Assembly: GCA_900553105.1 (NCBI GenBank)
Contig: USCE01000091.1
Span: forward strand, 1 to 5,709
Length of the DNA stretch: 5,709 bases
Direction: 5' to 3'
Source: an uncultured Sutterella sp.
Lineage (GTDB): Bacteria; Pseudomonadota; Gammaproteobacteria; Burkholderiales; Burkholderiaceae_F
The notes under the pieces were generated by a model. It did no database searches. It worked only from the letters and a program-made list of their open reading frames with translations, and was not told the DNA's origin. Numbering within the stretch: the stretch's first letter is position 1; each line of letters opens with the position of its first letter. Both the position numbers and the translations under genes were made by a program. This document shows, piece by piece, positions 1 through 5,709 of the stretch.

Positions 1-25
1 AGCGTCAGATGTGTATAAGAGACAG
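1..25 (+). other. Nextera Read 1 transposase adapter remnant (artefact)
   Basis: The bases match the last 25 nt of the 33-nt Nextera Read 1 adapter. Positions 7-25 are the 19-bp Tn5 mosaic end (AGATGTGTATAAGAGACAG), and AGCGTC in front of it is adapter-specific. This is library sequence left on the contig, not chromosomal DNA, so natural sequence begins at 26. Confidence 0.97.
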
Positions 26-61
26 GAACTCAATCTTCACAATGCGCACAAGATCGAATAA
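26..61 (+). CDS. Possible C-terminal tail of a + strand gene (12 codons including stop)
   Basis: Immediately after the adapter, frame 1 reads ELNLHNAHKIE and then TAA at 59-61. The stop lies 25 nt before a strong hairpin terminator (87-118) that has a T-run on the + side, as expected for the end of a gene converging on the DUF401 gene. There is too little protein to assign a family. A second frame from base 27 stays open to a stop at 75-77, so the frame is uncertain. The call rests only on position relative to the terminator. Confidence 0.25.
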   Translation, partial: ELNLHNAHKIE

Positions 62-86
62 TCCGGCAGTGTCATAAGCTTTACAG

Positions 87-118
87 AAAAGCCCACGAGA
101 ATCATCTTGTGGGCTTTT
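87..118. terminator. Hairpin terminator, probably bidirectional, downstream of the DUF401 gene
   Basis: An inverted repeat pairs 87-100 with 105-118: an A/T outer stem, the core GCCCAC/GTGGGC, one G-T wobble and a 4-nt ATCA loop. On the + strand the core is followed by TTTTTGTTT. On the - strand it is followed by TTTTCTG. It begins 28 nt past the stop codon of the - strand DUF401 gene and 25 nt past a possible + strand stop, so it fits a shared terminator between convergent genes. Confidence 0.8.
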
Positions 119-146
119 TGTTTAGGCTTAGCCAGTGGAATCCTTG

Positions 147-1367
147 TCAGTACACAAAGTACGTCACCACGGCAAAGAGAATTGAGAGCGGAATTTGCGC
201 GTAGAGTACGGGCTTTAAGGTCTTAAAGAAGTCGCTCTTAAAATAATCCACCGTAATCGTCAAGCACAAGTGCGTGGGGGTGATCATCTGACCGGCAACG
301 CCAAAGACCATGGCAATGGCTACAAGGTCCAGGTTACCCGGCGAAATTGCGGCCACAATCGGCATCATGATAGCAACGTGACCTTGGGACAGGCCCGTGA
401 GCATACCGATAAAGAAACTCAAGAGAGCAATAATGACCGGAATCGGCAGCGGCGAGGATTGGAACGCCGACACGATCTGACCTAATACACCCGTGGATTC
501 CAACAATTGAATGAAAAGCAAAATGCTGATCACGTTAGCAAACATCTTGAAGTCCAACGCATCGACAAACACTTCTTTGACGCTTACGTGACGATTGAAA
601 AGCATCAAAATCGGAATCATGGCAATGACCACAATGATCATAGACACAGAGGCATAAAGACCGAAAGCCACCATCAAGAAAACGTTAGCCAGCACGGGAA
701 TCAACGCTAGGACAAAGTCCCAATTATGTCGATGGGCTTCTTCTCGCGTAACAAGCTTAGCCTCAACTGTGCCATCTTCCTTGAGACCACGCACCATCAC
801 GATCCAACCGAGAATGAAAGCGGCCACGGTCAACCACCCCAAATAAAGAATCAAATCCCCGACTTTGACACCCGCAATACCGCAGGCCAAAATCATGCCT
901 GGCACCAAAGGGCTGGAGAATTCGAAAATGTGGCGAAACCAAAAGTTAATTGCTGCTTTGTCTTCAGCCGTAGCATTAAACCCCTTAGCGGCCTCCTGAA
1001 CGATAGGAGCCGAAAACCGAGCACCGCCGATTGAAGGCAAAAGACCTAAAAAAGCCGGCATGACAGCTAGCGTAAATTTACGAGAAGAAAACATGCGCGA
1101 AAGCGCTTCTACCATCCCGGCCAAGCATCCGCTTTTTCTTAATTCAATTTCCAGGCAAATAACCAAATACAATGCAAAAACCAAATCATAGCTTCGCGGC
1201 ATTGTTGCCATCTGCACGACGGCATTTTTAATCTCAGCAAACGTCGGACCTGTCATTAACCAAATGAAAAGACCACCCGCTAAAATCGCCACTCCGATCG
1301 GAATCTTGCGCTTGAGTAAAACAAGCGTCAACACCATGGCGGCCACTACAATAAGAAATGTTGTCAT
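147..1367 (-). CDS. DUF401-family integral inner-membrane protein (putative transporter)
   Basis: This encodes a 406-residue, very hydrophobic protein with roughly ten to twelve predicted membrane segments by eye (about 3-18, 22-39, 60-76, 98-115, 154-192, 217-257, 275-290, 308-326, 328-341, 348-366 and 388-405). It resembles the DUF401 (PF04165) membrane family through GLLPSIGGARFSAPIV at 108-123 and NFWFRHIFEFSSPLVPG at 141-157. A second-half counterpart, TGLSQGHVAIMMPIV at 324-338, is followed by the ITPTHLCLT segment at 362-370. The two Gly/Ser/Pro-rich segments at similar places in each half suggest the paired re-entrant loops of ion-transporter-type carriers; this is inference. Substrate and direction are unknown for the family. 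ATG at 1367 is chosen because an in-frame TAA lies at 1386-1388 and the next Met (residue 11) would cut into the first membrane helix. No clear Shine-Dalgarno precedes it. The gene is complete, divergent from the universal stress gene, and ends before the terminator at 87-118. Confidence 0.85.
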   Translation of the reverse strand: MTTFLIVVAAMVLTLVLLKRKIPIGVAILAGGLFIWLMTGPTFAEIKNAVVQMATMPRSYDLVFALYLVICLEIELRKSGCLAGMVEALSRMFSSRKFTLAVMPAFLGLLPSIGGARFSAPIVQEAAKGFNATAEDKAAINFWFRHIFEFSSPLVPGMILACGIAGVKVGDLILYLGWLTVAAFILGWIVMVRGLKEDGTVEAKLVTREEAHRHNWDFVLALIPVLANVFLMVAFGLYASVSMIIVVIAMIPILMLFNRHVSVKEVFVDALDFKMFANVISILLFIQLLESTGVLGQIVSAFQSSPLPIPVIIALLSFFIGMLTGLSQGHVAIMMPIVAAISPGNLDLVAIAMVFGVAGQMITPTHLCLTITVDYFKSDFFKTLKPVLYAQIPLSILFAVVTYFVY

Positions 1368-1518
1368 AGAAAGACCGGTAAAAATTTATCGACAATGGTG
1401 GAATGCTACTCGTTTTCATTGGGTTTTTCATACCAAGATCTAGTCAGGCACGCCTATTTGTTTGGCAAATCATCACATTGTTAAGCCAAATTCAAAAGTC
1501 TTCTAAGACGAAAAAATC

Positions 1519-1549
1519 TTGACACGCTCAGCCCAACTTGGCGTATATT
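1519..1549 (+). promoter_or_regulatory. Sigma-70-type promoter of the universal stress gene
   Basis: A perfect -35 hexamer TTGACA lies at 1519-1524 and a -10-like TATATT (5 of 6 consensus) at 1544-1549, with a slightly long 19-nt spacer. Transcription would begin near 1556, giving a leader of about 60 nt before the ATG at 1619. This is the best promoter match in the 251-bp divergent region 1368-1618. I found no comparably good match on the - strand for the DUF401 gene and no convincing known operator. Confidence 0.6.
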
Positions 1550-1618
1550 GAAAGAAAGAAGAAGAAATTTAGGGTTTGAATTTTAGTTGCTGAAATATTT
1601 TGGACATCAGGAGTACTT

Positions 1619-2518
1619 ATGAAAATTTTAGTTCCCGTTGATGGCGGCTTGGATTGCCGAAAAGCGATTGAATTTTTATCTGCCCGTGCAAAATGGTTAA
1701 ATGACACCGCCGCGAAGGTGGAGCTTTTGTATGTAGCCAAACCTATCGAAGATCCCGTTGAACAAGGTAACTTCTACAGCTCCAGCGCAAACTATGAAGC
1801 CGAGCACGAGCTCGTGCTTTCTCGCATGAAACATGAACTCGATGTAGCGGGCTTTGCGTTCACACATAAATTGATTGTTGGACATCCGGCAAAGATTGTG
1901 CCCGAATACGCCAAAGTGGGCTCCTTTGACCTCATCGTGATGGGTGCACGCGGTTTAAGTATGGTGAAAAACCTCTATATGGGCTCGGTCTCTTTAGCGG
2001 TTGTAGCCCAAGTCTGCTGCCCAGTCATGCTTTGTCGCTATGAAAGTGAAGAGCAGCAAATTACCAGTCCCATGCATATCGGCGTAGCTGTTGATGGTTC
2101 TGCATTCGGACCTAGAAGCGTCGAGTTTATCGGTGAAAATCAGGGCTTTTTCGGGGATAACGCCTCCTATGAGCTTCTTCACGTCACTGAAGCGAAAAAG
2201 GCTTTGAGTCTTGGAGTTGAGCCGACCGAAGCCTTGAAAATGAATAAAAAAGTGCCAAAAATGCATGCCATGAAGCTTGAAGTAGATACGAAGCCCACTT
2301 TAGATGTTTTCAAAGAATACAAGATTGATGCCAAAGTTGTCTCCTTGGAAGGTCCTGTACAAAAAGCATTAGTCGACTACACCAATGAGCATCTCGACTT
2401 AATCGTGATGGGTTCTCACGGCAAAGGCGCTCTGCGCTCACTCGTATTCGGCAGTTGCACCCGGGCCATGGTGGCCGACAGCCGTAAGACCGTTTTGATT
2501 ATTCCGAAAAAGAGTTAA
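1619..2518 (+). CDS. Universal stress protein, tandem UspA domains with two complete ATP-binding motifs
   Basis: This encodes a cytoplasmic 299-residue protein of two fused Usp domains (PF00582), about 1-140 and 152-298. Each opens with a beta strand ending in a conserved Asp: KILVPVDGG with D8, and HIGVAVDGS with D159. Each closes with a full G-x2-G-x9-G-S nucleotide-binding signature: G109, G112, G122, S123 and G265, G268, G278, S279. Family knowledge says that Usp proteins with this signature bind ATP and help cells survive starvation, oxidative or respiratory stress; the specific role here is unknown. The length fits a standard tandem Usp such as the UspE-like type, and both halves look functional. 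The ATG at 1619 is preceded by AGGAG at 1609-1613 with 5-nt spacing and by an in-frame TGA at 1577-1579. It has its own promoter and terminator, so it is probably monocistronic. It is divergent from the DUF401 gene and convergent with the autotransporter gene. Confidence 0.95.
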   Translation: MKILVPVDGGLDCRKAIEFLSARAKWLNDTAAKVELLYVAKPIEDPVEQGNFYSSSANYEAEHELVLSRMKHELDVAGFAFTHKLIVGHPAKIVPEYAKVGSFDLIVMGARGLSMVKNLYMGSVSLAVVAQVCCPVMLCRYESEEQQITSPMHIGVAVDGSAFGPRSVEFIGENQGFFGDNASYELLHVTEAKKALSLGVEPTEALKMNKKVPKMHAMKLEVDTKPTLDVFKEYKIDAKVVSLEGPVQKALVDYTNEHLDLIVMGSHGKGALRSLVFGSCTRAMVADSRKTVLIIPKKS

Positions 2519-2556
2519 TTGATAGACAGGCTAAAGAGTCTTTTGAATCAATTAAC
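2514..2556. repeat. 10-bp perfect inverted repeat spanning the usp stop codon
   Basis: GTTAATTGAT at 2514-2523 is the exact reverse complement of ATCAATTAAC at 2547-2556, separated by 23 nt. The left arm contains the TAA stop of the universal stress gene (2516-2518). Inside the loop, AGAC (2524-2527) could pair with GTCT (2538-2541) and lengthen the stem. There is no T-run after it, so it is not a standard terminator. It may be a 3' mRNA-stabilising structure or chance in AT-rich DNA. Confidence 0.4.
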
Positions 2557-2574
2557 GATTTAGAAAGATATAAA

Positions 2575-2610
2575 CAAGCCCGAGAATACGAATTCTCGGG
2601 CTTGTGTTTT
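2575..2610 (+). terminator. Strong intrinsic terminator of the universal stress gene
   Basis: A perfect 13-bp stem, CAAGCCCGAGAAT (2575-2587) with ATTCTCGGGCTTG (2592-2604), encloses a 4-nt ACGA loop and is followed by TGTTTT. It lies 56 nt past the usp stop. On the opposite strand the stem is followed by the looser T-rich run TTTATATCTTTCT, so it could also stop transcription arriving from the convergent autotransporter gene. Confidence 0.88.
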
Positions 2611-2640
2611 ATTCCCACTTTTGTAAACCAAAGAGCAGCC

Positions 2641-2667
2641 GGCTACGCAACATATATTTACGTAGCC
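2641..2667 (-). repeat. Short hairpin just downstream of the autotransporter gene
   Basis: GGCTACG (2641-2647) and CGTAGCC (2661-2667) form a perfect 7-bp stem with a 13-nt AT-rich loop, starting 15 nt beyond the autotransporter stop codon. On the - strand no T-run follows the stem, so it is at best a weak terminator or a 3' end structure. Confidence 0.35.
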
Positions 2668-2682
2668 AATTCTGCAAACTCG

Positions 2683-5661
2683 TTAGAACGTGTGACGAAT
2701 CCCTACGTTCCATCGATAGTTTTCTTTGACCTCACCTCCAGAAGTTCGTTCGAAGTCTACATAAGAGTAGGTATTCTTTGTCCAGTTGAAGTTAGCACCG
2801 ATCCCAGTTTCAAACCATTTACCACCTAAGTCTTCATAGATTGTGTTATAAGCATTTCCAAGACGTGCAGACCCTTCAAGCTCGCCTTCAAAATCGTAAA
2901 TACCGGAGAATCTTACATACACGGTTCCCTTATCATTCGGAAGGTCAACCCCGGTACGCACACCGGCACGGGCCATGAAAGACTCATAATCATCTTGATT
3001 AACACGGACACCATTCTCAGCCGTGAAAGTTGCTCCATTAATCCGTGAGTAACTCAAACCAATTTGCGGTTCAATGAAAAAGCCATTGGCCACTTCCCAG
3101 TGATACCCTGTTTCAGCACTAAGGCTATATGCGTTATTGTCATAAGAACCCGACATTGTATTTAGTCTAAAGTCATTATCCAAACGCGCATAACGTGCAA
3201 TCAAATCGACATAAGCACCGCAAGGTACAAACCAAGTCCCATAGAGAGCAATACCATAGTTGTCACTTTCAGCTGAACCACTAGCGTAATCAGTATCTCC
3301 ATTGGTGTAATTGAAAGCTGCACCAACTTTCCATTCACCTAAAGTAACATCAGAGCCTACTTGGAGGGTCACATTGGTACTTTCAAGATTTTGATGACCA
3401 TATTCCAATTCAGAGCCATACACTCGAGCCCAAGCTCCAACACCTTCAGGAGCATCGCGCAACTCTCCCATACGCTTGGAAAGGCTGTTGAGTTCATGCC
3501 GCAATGTTAATGCAGAGATTGCAGCAACTGAACCTAGGGCATCCAAAGTCGTATTCTTTTGAACAATAACATTGGACAGAGTCCCGTCTTCATTAACTGT
3601 GGCCGATAGAGAATTATTCACTTGCCCTTCAGCCACGTAAACTCGATTTTCATCTGCATTTTGATCATCCGAAATCGTGACAATGCTAACTAACTGTTGA
3701 GCAGCTTCTTGAGCATTAATATATTGATCATTAGATTGGCCGCTTGCTTGAATACTCAAAGAACCTGATTTTTGTGCAATAGACACTTGGGACGTATTCG
3801 CCAAATCATTGAGCAAAAGAACGTTATCATTACCGACAAGAGTTGATATTGAATAGGAACCGGCACCCAATCCTATGGTGGCACTTGTCGCGTTAATGTG
3901 ACCGAGTGAGGACTCAGAATCTGTACTTCCAGACACCAATAAAGCACTGCCGTCTGCCAAATTTGTCGTACCCGTGCTTTGCATTAAGTTAGTCACAATT
4001 TGAGAGGAAGTATCCACATTGAGCTGTGCTCCGTCATTCATCTGAATACCCGCTTGTGTGCCATAAACTTCCAAGGAACCGGTAGCGGTAAGTGTAGAAT
4101 CGTCAATAACGGCACCGACCGAGTTATCTCCTATAGCTTCGATAAAACTCGTACCGCTCAAAAATGTGTTGCTCTGACTTTCTGCAACAATGCCGTAAGA
4201 TTGAGCGCCATTTTTACCTTCTACAGTAGCAACTAAATTATTAATCGAAGTTATTGCTTCAGGCTTGACGCTGCCGTTTTGGGCATTATTCGCATAAACG
4301 CCAATTGCTTGGCCAGAGTCACCGTCAGCTGTGACAGTGAGATGAGTCGAGCCACTCATCACTATGCCGTCAGTATCTTCCACAACCCCAACCGAAACCC
4401 CTTCGTCAACGTAATTTGCAATACCTACTGCCAATCCTTGGCTAGATACATCAATGACAGCATTCGCATTGATATTGACAGAACCAAATTGCATGGTTCC
4501 AGTTCCACCGTAGGTTGTATTTAGAATGCCGTAGGCTTCCTCTGGAGCTGTTGAAGTAATTTCCAACAGCGCATCTGGATTATCAACTCTCAAAGTGGCA
4601 CCATATTGAGCCCGAATACCAGCAGCTTCACCATCTGTTGATGAAGCCTTAATTGAAACATAATCTCCTATGAAATTAATGTACCCTGTTGCACCCGATG
4701 GACGAACAGCATAAACATTTCCAGTCCCGGTCACATCAAAGCTCGTCTGCGGTCCTGAAAAATTAACAATCGTGTCATAAGGGAGCCCTGGATCACATTG
4801 TACGTCCACGCCATATGTTGTCTGTACTCCTCCCTTAACGATGAAAGTTGTGTTTCCAGAAAAATTCGTTGTGCTTTGATAGGACAGTAACCCTTGCGTG
4901 TAAGTCGTTGCATCTTCAGAATTTATGGCTGTGATTGTAGTACTGTCACTCGTGAAATTGATTGTAGCGCCCTCTGAATTCCAATTTTGAACACCCAAAA
5001 CACGGCCTCCATCCGTTTGAACCGTGATCTGAGTGATATCTCCAGAAAAAATAGTATTAGAACCGTAAGCAGCGTGCACTCCTTCGACAATCCCTGTGTC
5101 AGTAGTGGCATTAACAATGACATTTCCCTGGAAATTAAGCAAATCCCCATTACTTTGTATTGCCGTTACATTTCCTGACGTAGACTCAAGAGTGATCTGA
5201 GAATCATTTTTAAAAATAGCTTGACCATCTTCCCATACATCTACACCTATAGTCACATTAGAGTTGCTATTTGCATTGATCGTAACCAAACCATCAAAGC
5301 TCATCTTCCCACCGTTTAATCGAACAACTCGAATTTGTTCCTTATCAGCAGCAAGATCAAAAAATATATCTCCGTCAATGTTTAATGCAGAATCGATAGC
5401 TGTGGCAACGCCGTAATAGCGGTCAAGAGTTTGATTATCTTGATTCGTTATAGATAACGTTGCCCCGTTGATAATTTCAACAGTCATTTCACCCGAATTT
5501 GATTCAACACCAACGAAACGATTAGAAGCTTCGTTAGATGAAGATGATATTGTTATAGTTGTGTCTTCTGAATATTGAGCATTAGTGTTAATTAAGCTAT
5601 CTGCTGCCATCGAAGATGTTGATAAAGCTAACAAAATAGCACCGAAAAGGGTAGAGTATCT
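2683..5661 (-). CDS. Type Va autotransporter, repeat-rich passenger plus C-terminal beta-barrel; 5' end missing
   Basis: This is a surface protein secreted through its own outer-membrane barrel. Residues are numbered from an apparent GTG start at 5676, but that codon and the first five residues (MYKRQ) are adapter sequence; genomic coding starts at residue 6 (5661) and the true start lies off the contig. Residues 6-24 are the rest of a Sec signal peptide (hydrophobic FGAILLALS, likely cleavage after SMA). Residues about 25-574 are a Ser/Thr/Asn/Gly-rich passenger of short beta-strand repeats, probably a beta-helix. Residues 575-711 form a pre-barrel module. Residues 712-744 are the helix that threads the barrel (LRHELNSLSKRMGELRDAPE at 725-744). 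Residues 745-997 are the autotransporter barrel (PF03797 type), opening GVGAWARVYGSELEYG and ending in a terminal Phe (RHTF), the usual outer-membrane assembly signal. No protease catalytic motif or RGD was seen, so adhesion or another surface role is only a guess. The promoter and ribosome site are outside the window. Confidence 0.93.
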   Translation of the reverse strand, partial: RYSTLFGAILLALSTSSMAADSLINTNAQYSEDTTITISSSSNEASNRFVGVESNSGEMTVEIINGATLSITNQDNQTLDRYYGVATAIDSALNIDGDIFFDLAADKEQIRVVRLNGGKMSFDGLVTINANSNSNVTIGVDVWEDGQAIFKNDSQITLESTSGNVTAIQSNGDLLNFQGNVIVNATTDTGIVEGVHAAYGSNTIFSGDITQITVQTDGGRVLGVQNWNSEGATINFTSDSTTITAINSEDATTYTQGLLSYQSTTNFSGNTTFIVKGGVQTTYGVDVQCDPGLPYDTIVNFSGPQTSFDVTGTGNVYAVRPSGATGYINFIGDYVSIKASSTDGEAAGIRAQYGATLRVDNPDALLEITSTAPEEAYGILNTTYGGTGTMQFGSVNINANAVIDVSSQGLAVGIANYVDEGVSVGVVEDTDGIVMSGSTHLTVTADGDSGQAIGVYANNAQNGSVKPEAITSINNLVATVEGKNGAQSYGIVAESQSNTFLSGTSFIEAIGDNSVGAVIDDSTLTATGSLEVYGTQAGIQMNDGAQLNVDTSSQIVTNLMQSTGTTNLADGSALLVSGSTDSESSLGHINATSATIGLGAGSYSISTLVGNDNVLLLNDLANTSQVSIAQKSGSLSIQASGQSNDQYINAQEAAQQLVSIVTISDDQNADENRVYVAEGQVNNSLSATVNEDGTLSNVIVQKNTTLDALGSVAAISALTLRHELNSLSKRMGELRDAPEGVGAWARVYGSELEYGHQNLESTNVTLQVGSDVTLGEWKVGAAFNYTNGDTDYASGSAESDNYGIALYGTWFVPCGAYVDLIARYARLDNDFRLNTMSGSYDNNAYSLSAETGYHWEVANGFFIEPQIGLSYSRINGATFTAENGVRVNQDDYESFMARAGVRTGVDLPNDKGTVYVRFSGIYDFEGELEGSARLGNAYNTIYEDLGGKWFETGIGANFNWTKNTYSYVDFERTSGGEVKENYRWNVGIRHTF
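2686..3444 (-). other. Autotransporter beta-barrel domain (residues 745-997)
   Basis: This region contains alternating amphipathic strands of about ten residues ending in aromatics, for example WKVGAAFNYTNGD, YGIALYGTWF, AYVDLIARYARLDNDF, FFIEPQIGLSYSRI, FMARAGVRTGVDL and TVYVRFSGIYDF. It finishes with YRWNVGIRHTF. A length of 253 residues is normal for the 12-stranded classical autotransporter barrel. It contains one cysteine (C819, in the turn VPCGAY). Confidence 0.9.
4027..5388 (-). repeat. Degenerate protein repeats of about 27-34 residues in the autotransporter passenger
   Basis: A landmark of the form [IN]-F-[SQD]-G/D recurs at F127, F155, F182, F210, F241, F272, F306, F335, V364 and F397, with spacings of 28, 27, 28, 31, 31, 34, 29, 29 and 33 residues. 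A second landmark, a small-residue Gly-Val/Ile site, recurs at G144, G199, G228, G262, G289, G353, G383, G418, G459, G495 and G543, with Ala at 323. The repeats are degenerate at DNA level. The pattern suggests stacked beta-helix-like coils; the fold is inferred, not shown. Confidence 0.6.
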
Positions 5662-5709
5662 CTGTCTCTTATACACATCTCCGAGCCCACGAGACCGGAG
5701 CCTATCTCG
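5662..5709 (+). other. Nextera Read 2 adapter, i7 index and P7 fragment (artefact)
   Basis: Bases 5662-5680 are the Tn5 mosaic end in reverse orientation (CTGTCTCTTATACACATCT). Bases 5681-5695 (CCGAGCCCACGAGAC) are the rest of the Read 2 adapter. Bases 5696-5703 (CGGAGCCT) sit exactly at the i7 index position and agree with Nextera XT index N720 as I remember it. ATCTCG at 5704-5709 begins the P7 sequence. None of this is genomic. Confidence 0.97.

Noticed and set aside
270..1034. Several + strand open frames inside the DUF401 gene, rich in His, Asn, Arg and Gln
   Set aside because: They are antisense shadows of a hydrophobic-protein gene; their composition is a mirror of its codons and no domain is visible.
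1234..1431. - strand 65-codon open frame overlapping the start of the DUF401 gene
   Set aside because: It lies in another frame of a convincing membrane protein, gives a low-complexity non-family peptide and has no ribosome site.
1461..1490. TTTGGC / GCCAAA inverted repeat with an 18-nt gap in the divergent intergenic region, as a possible operator
   Set aside because: Six-base arms with a wide gap are expected by chance in 250 bp, and the spacing fits no regulator I can name. CRP- and FNR-like readings of the same stretch match too poorly.
2602..2829. + strand 75-codon open frame over the autotransporter 3' end
   Set aside because: Its ATG-like start lies in the terminator stem and tail of the usp gene, and the rest is antisense to the conserved barrel strands.
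26..5661. A new multi-gene defence, secretion or mobile system
   Set aside because: The three genes alternate in strand, belong to recognisable families, and have separate promoters or terminators. Nothing shows that they act as one system.
7..5680. 19-bp perfect inverted repeats at 7-25 and 5662-5680 that look like ends of a composite transposon
   Set aside because: They are the Tn5 mosaic ends of the Nextera kit, each flanked by kit-specific adapter sequence. There is no transposase gene and no target-site duplication.

Overview
The window is a short contig of genomic DNA whose two ends are sequencing-library sequence. Bases 1-25 are the 3' part of the Nextera (Tn5) Read 1 adapter. Bases 5662-5709 are the Nextera Read 2 adapter followed by an 8-base index and the start of the P7 primer site. 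Natural sequence is therefore 26-5661, and both ends are artificial breaks.

The gene content suggests a host-associated Gram-negative bacterium. The outer-membrane autotransporter requires a diderm, and its pre-barrel and barrel sequence resembles those I recall from gut Burkholderiales of the Sutterella/Parasutterella type. That placement is from memory, without a search, and is moderately confident at best.

Layout, left to right: a possible 12-codon tail of a + strand gene; a hairpin terminator that can work in both directions; a complete - strand gene for a DUF401-family inner-membrane protein (147-1367); a 251-bp divergent intergenic region carrying a recognisable promoter for the next gene; a complete + strand gene for a tandem-domain universal stress protein (1619-2518); a 164-bp convergent intergenic region with a strong terminator and two other inverted repeats; and a - strand autotransporter gene (2683-5661) that lacks only its first codons.

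No operon is visible, since the three main genes alternate in strand. The DUF401 and Usp genes are divergent neighbours and could share regulatory DNA. The autotransporter is an independent surface-protein gene whose promoter lies beyond the contig. I see no RNA gene, CRISPR array, prophage or genuine mobile element, and no evidence for a new multi-gene system. The most useful points are the adapter ends, the false start they create on the autotransporter, and the regular repeat ladder in its passenger domain.
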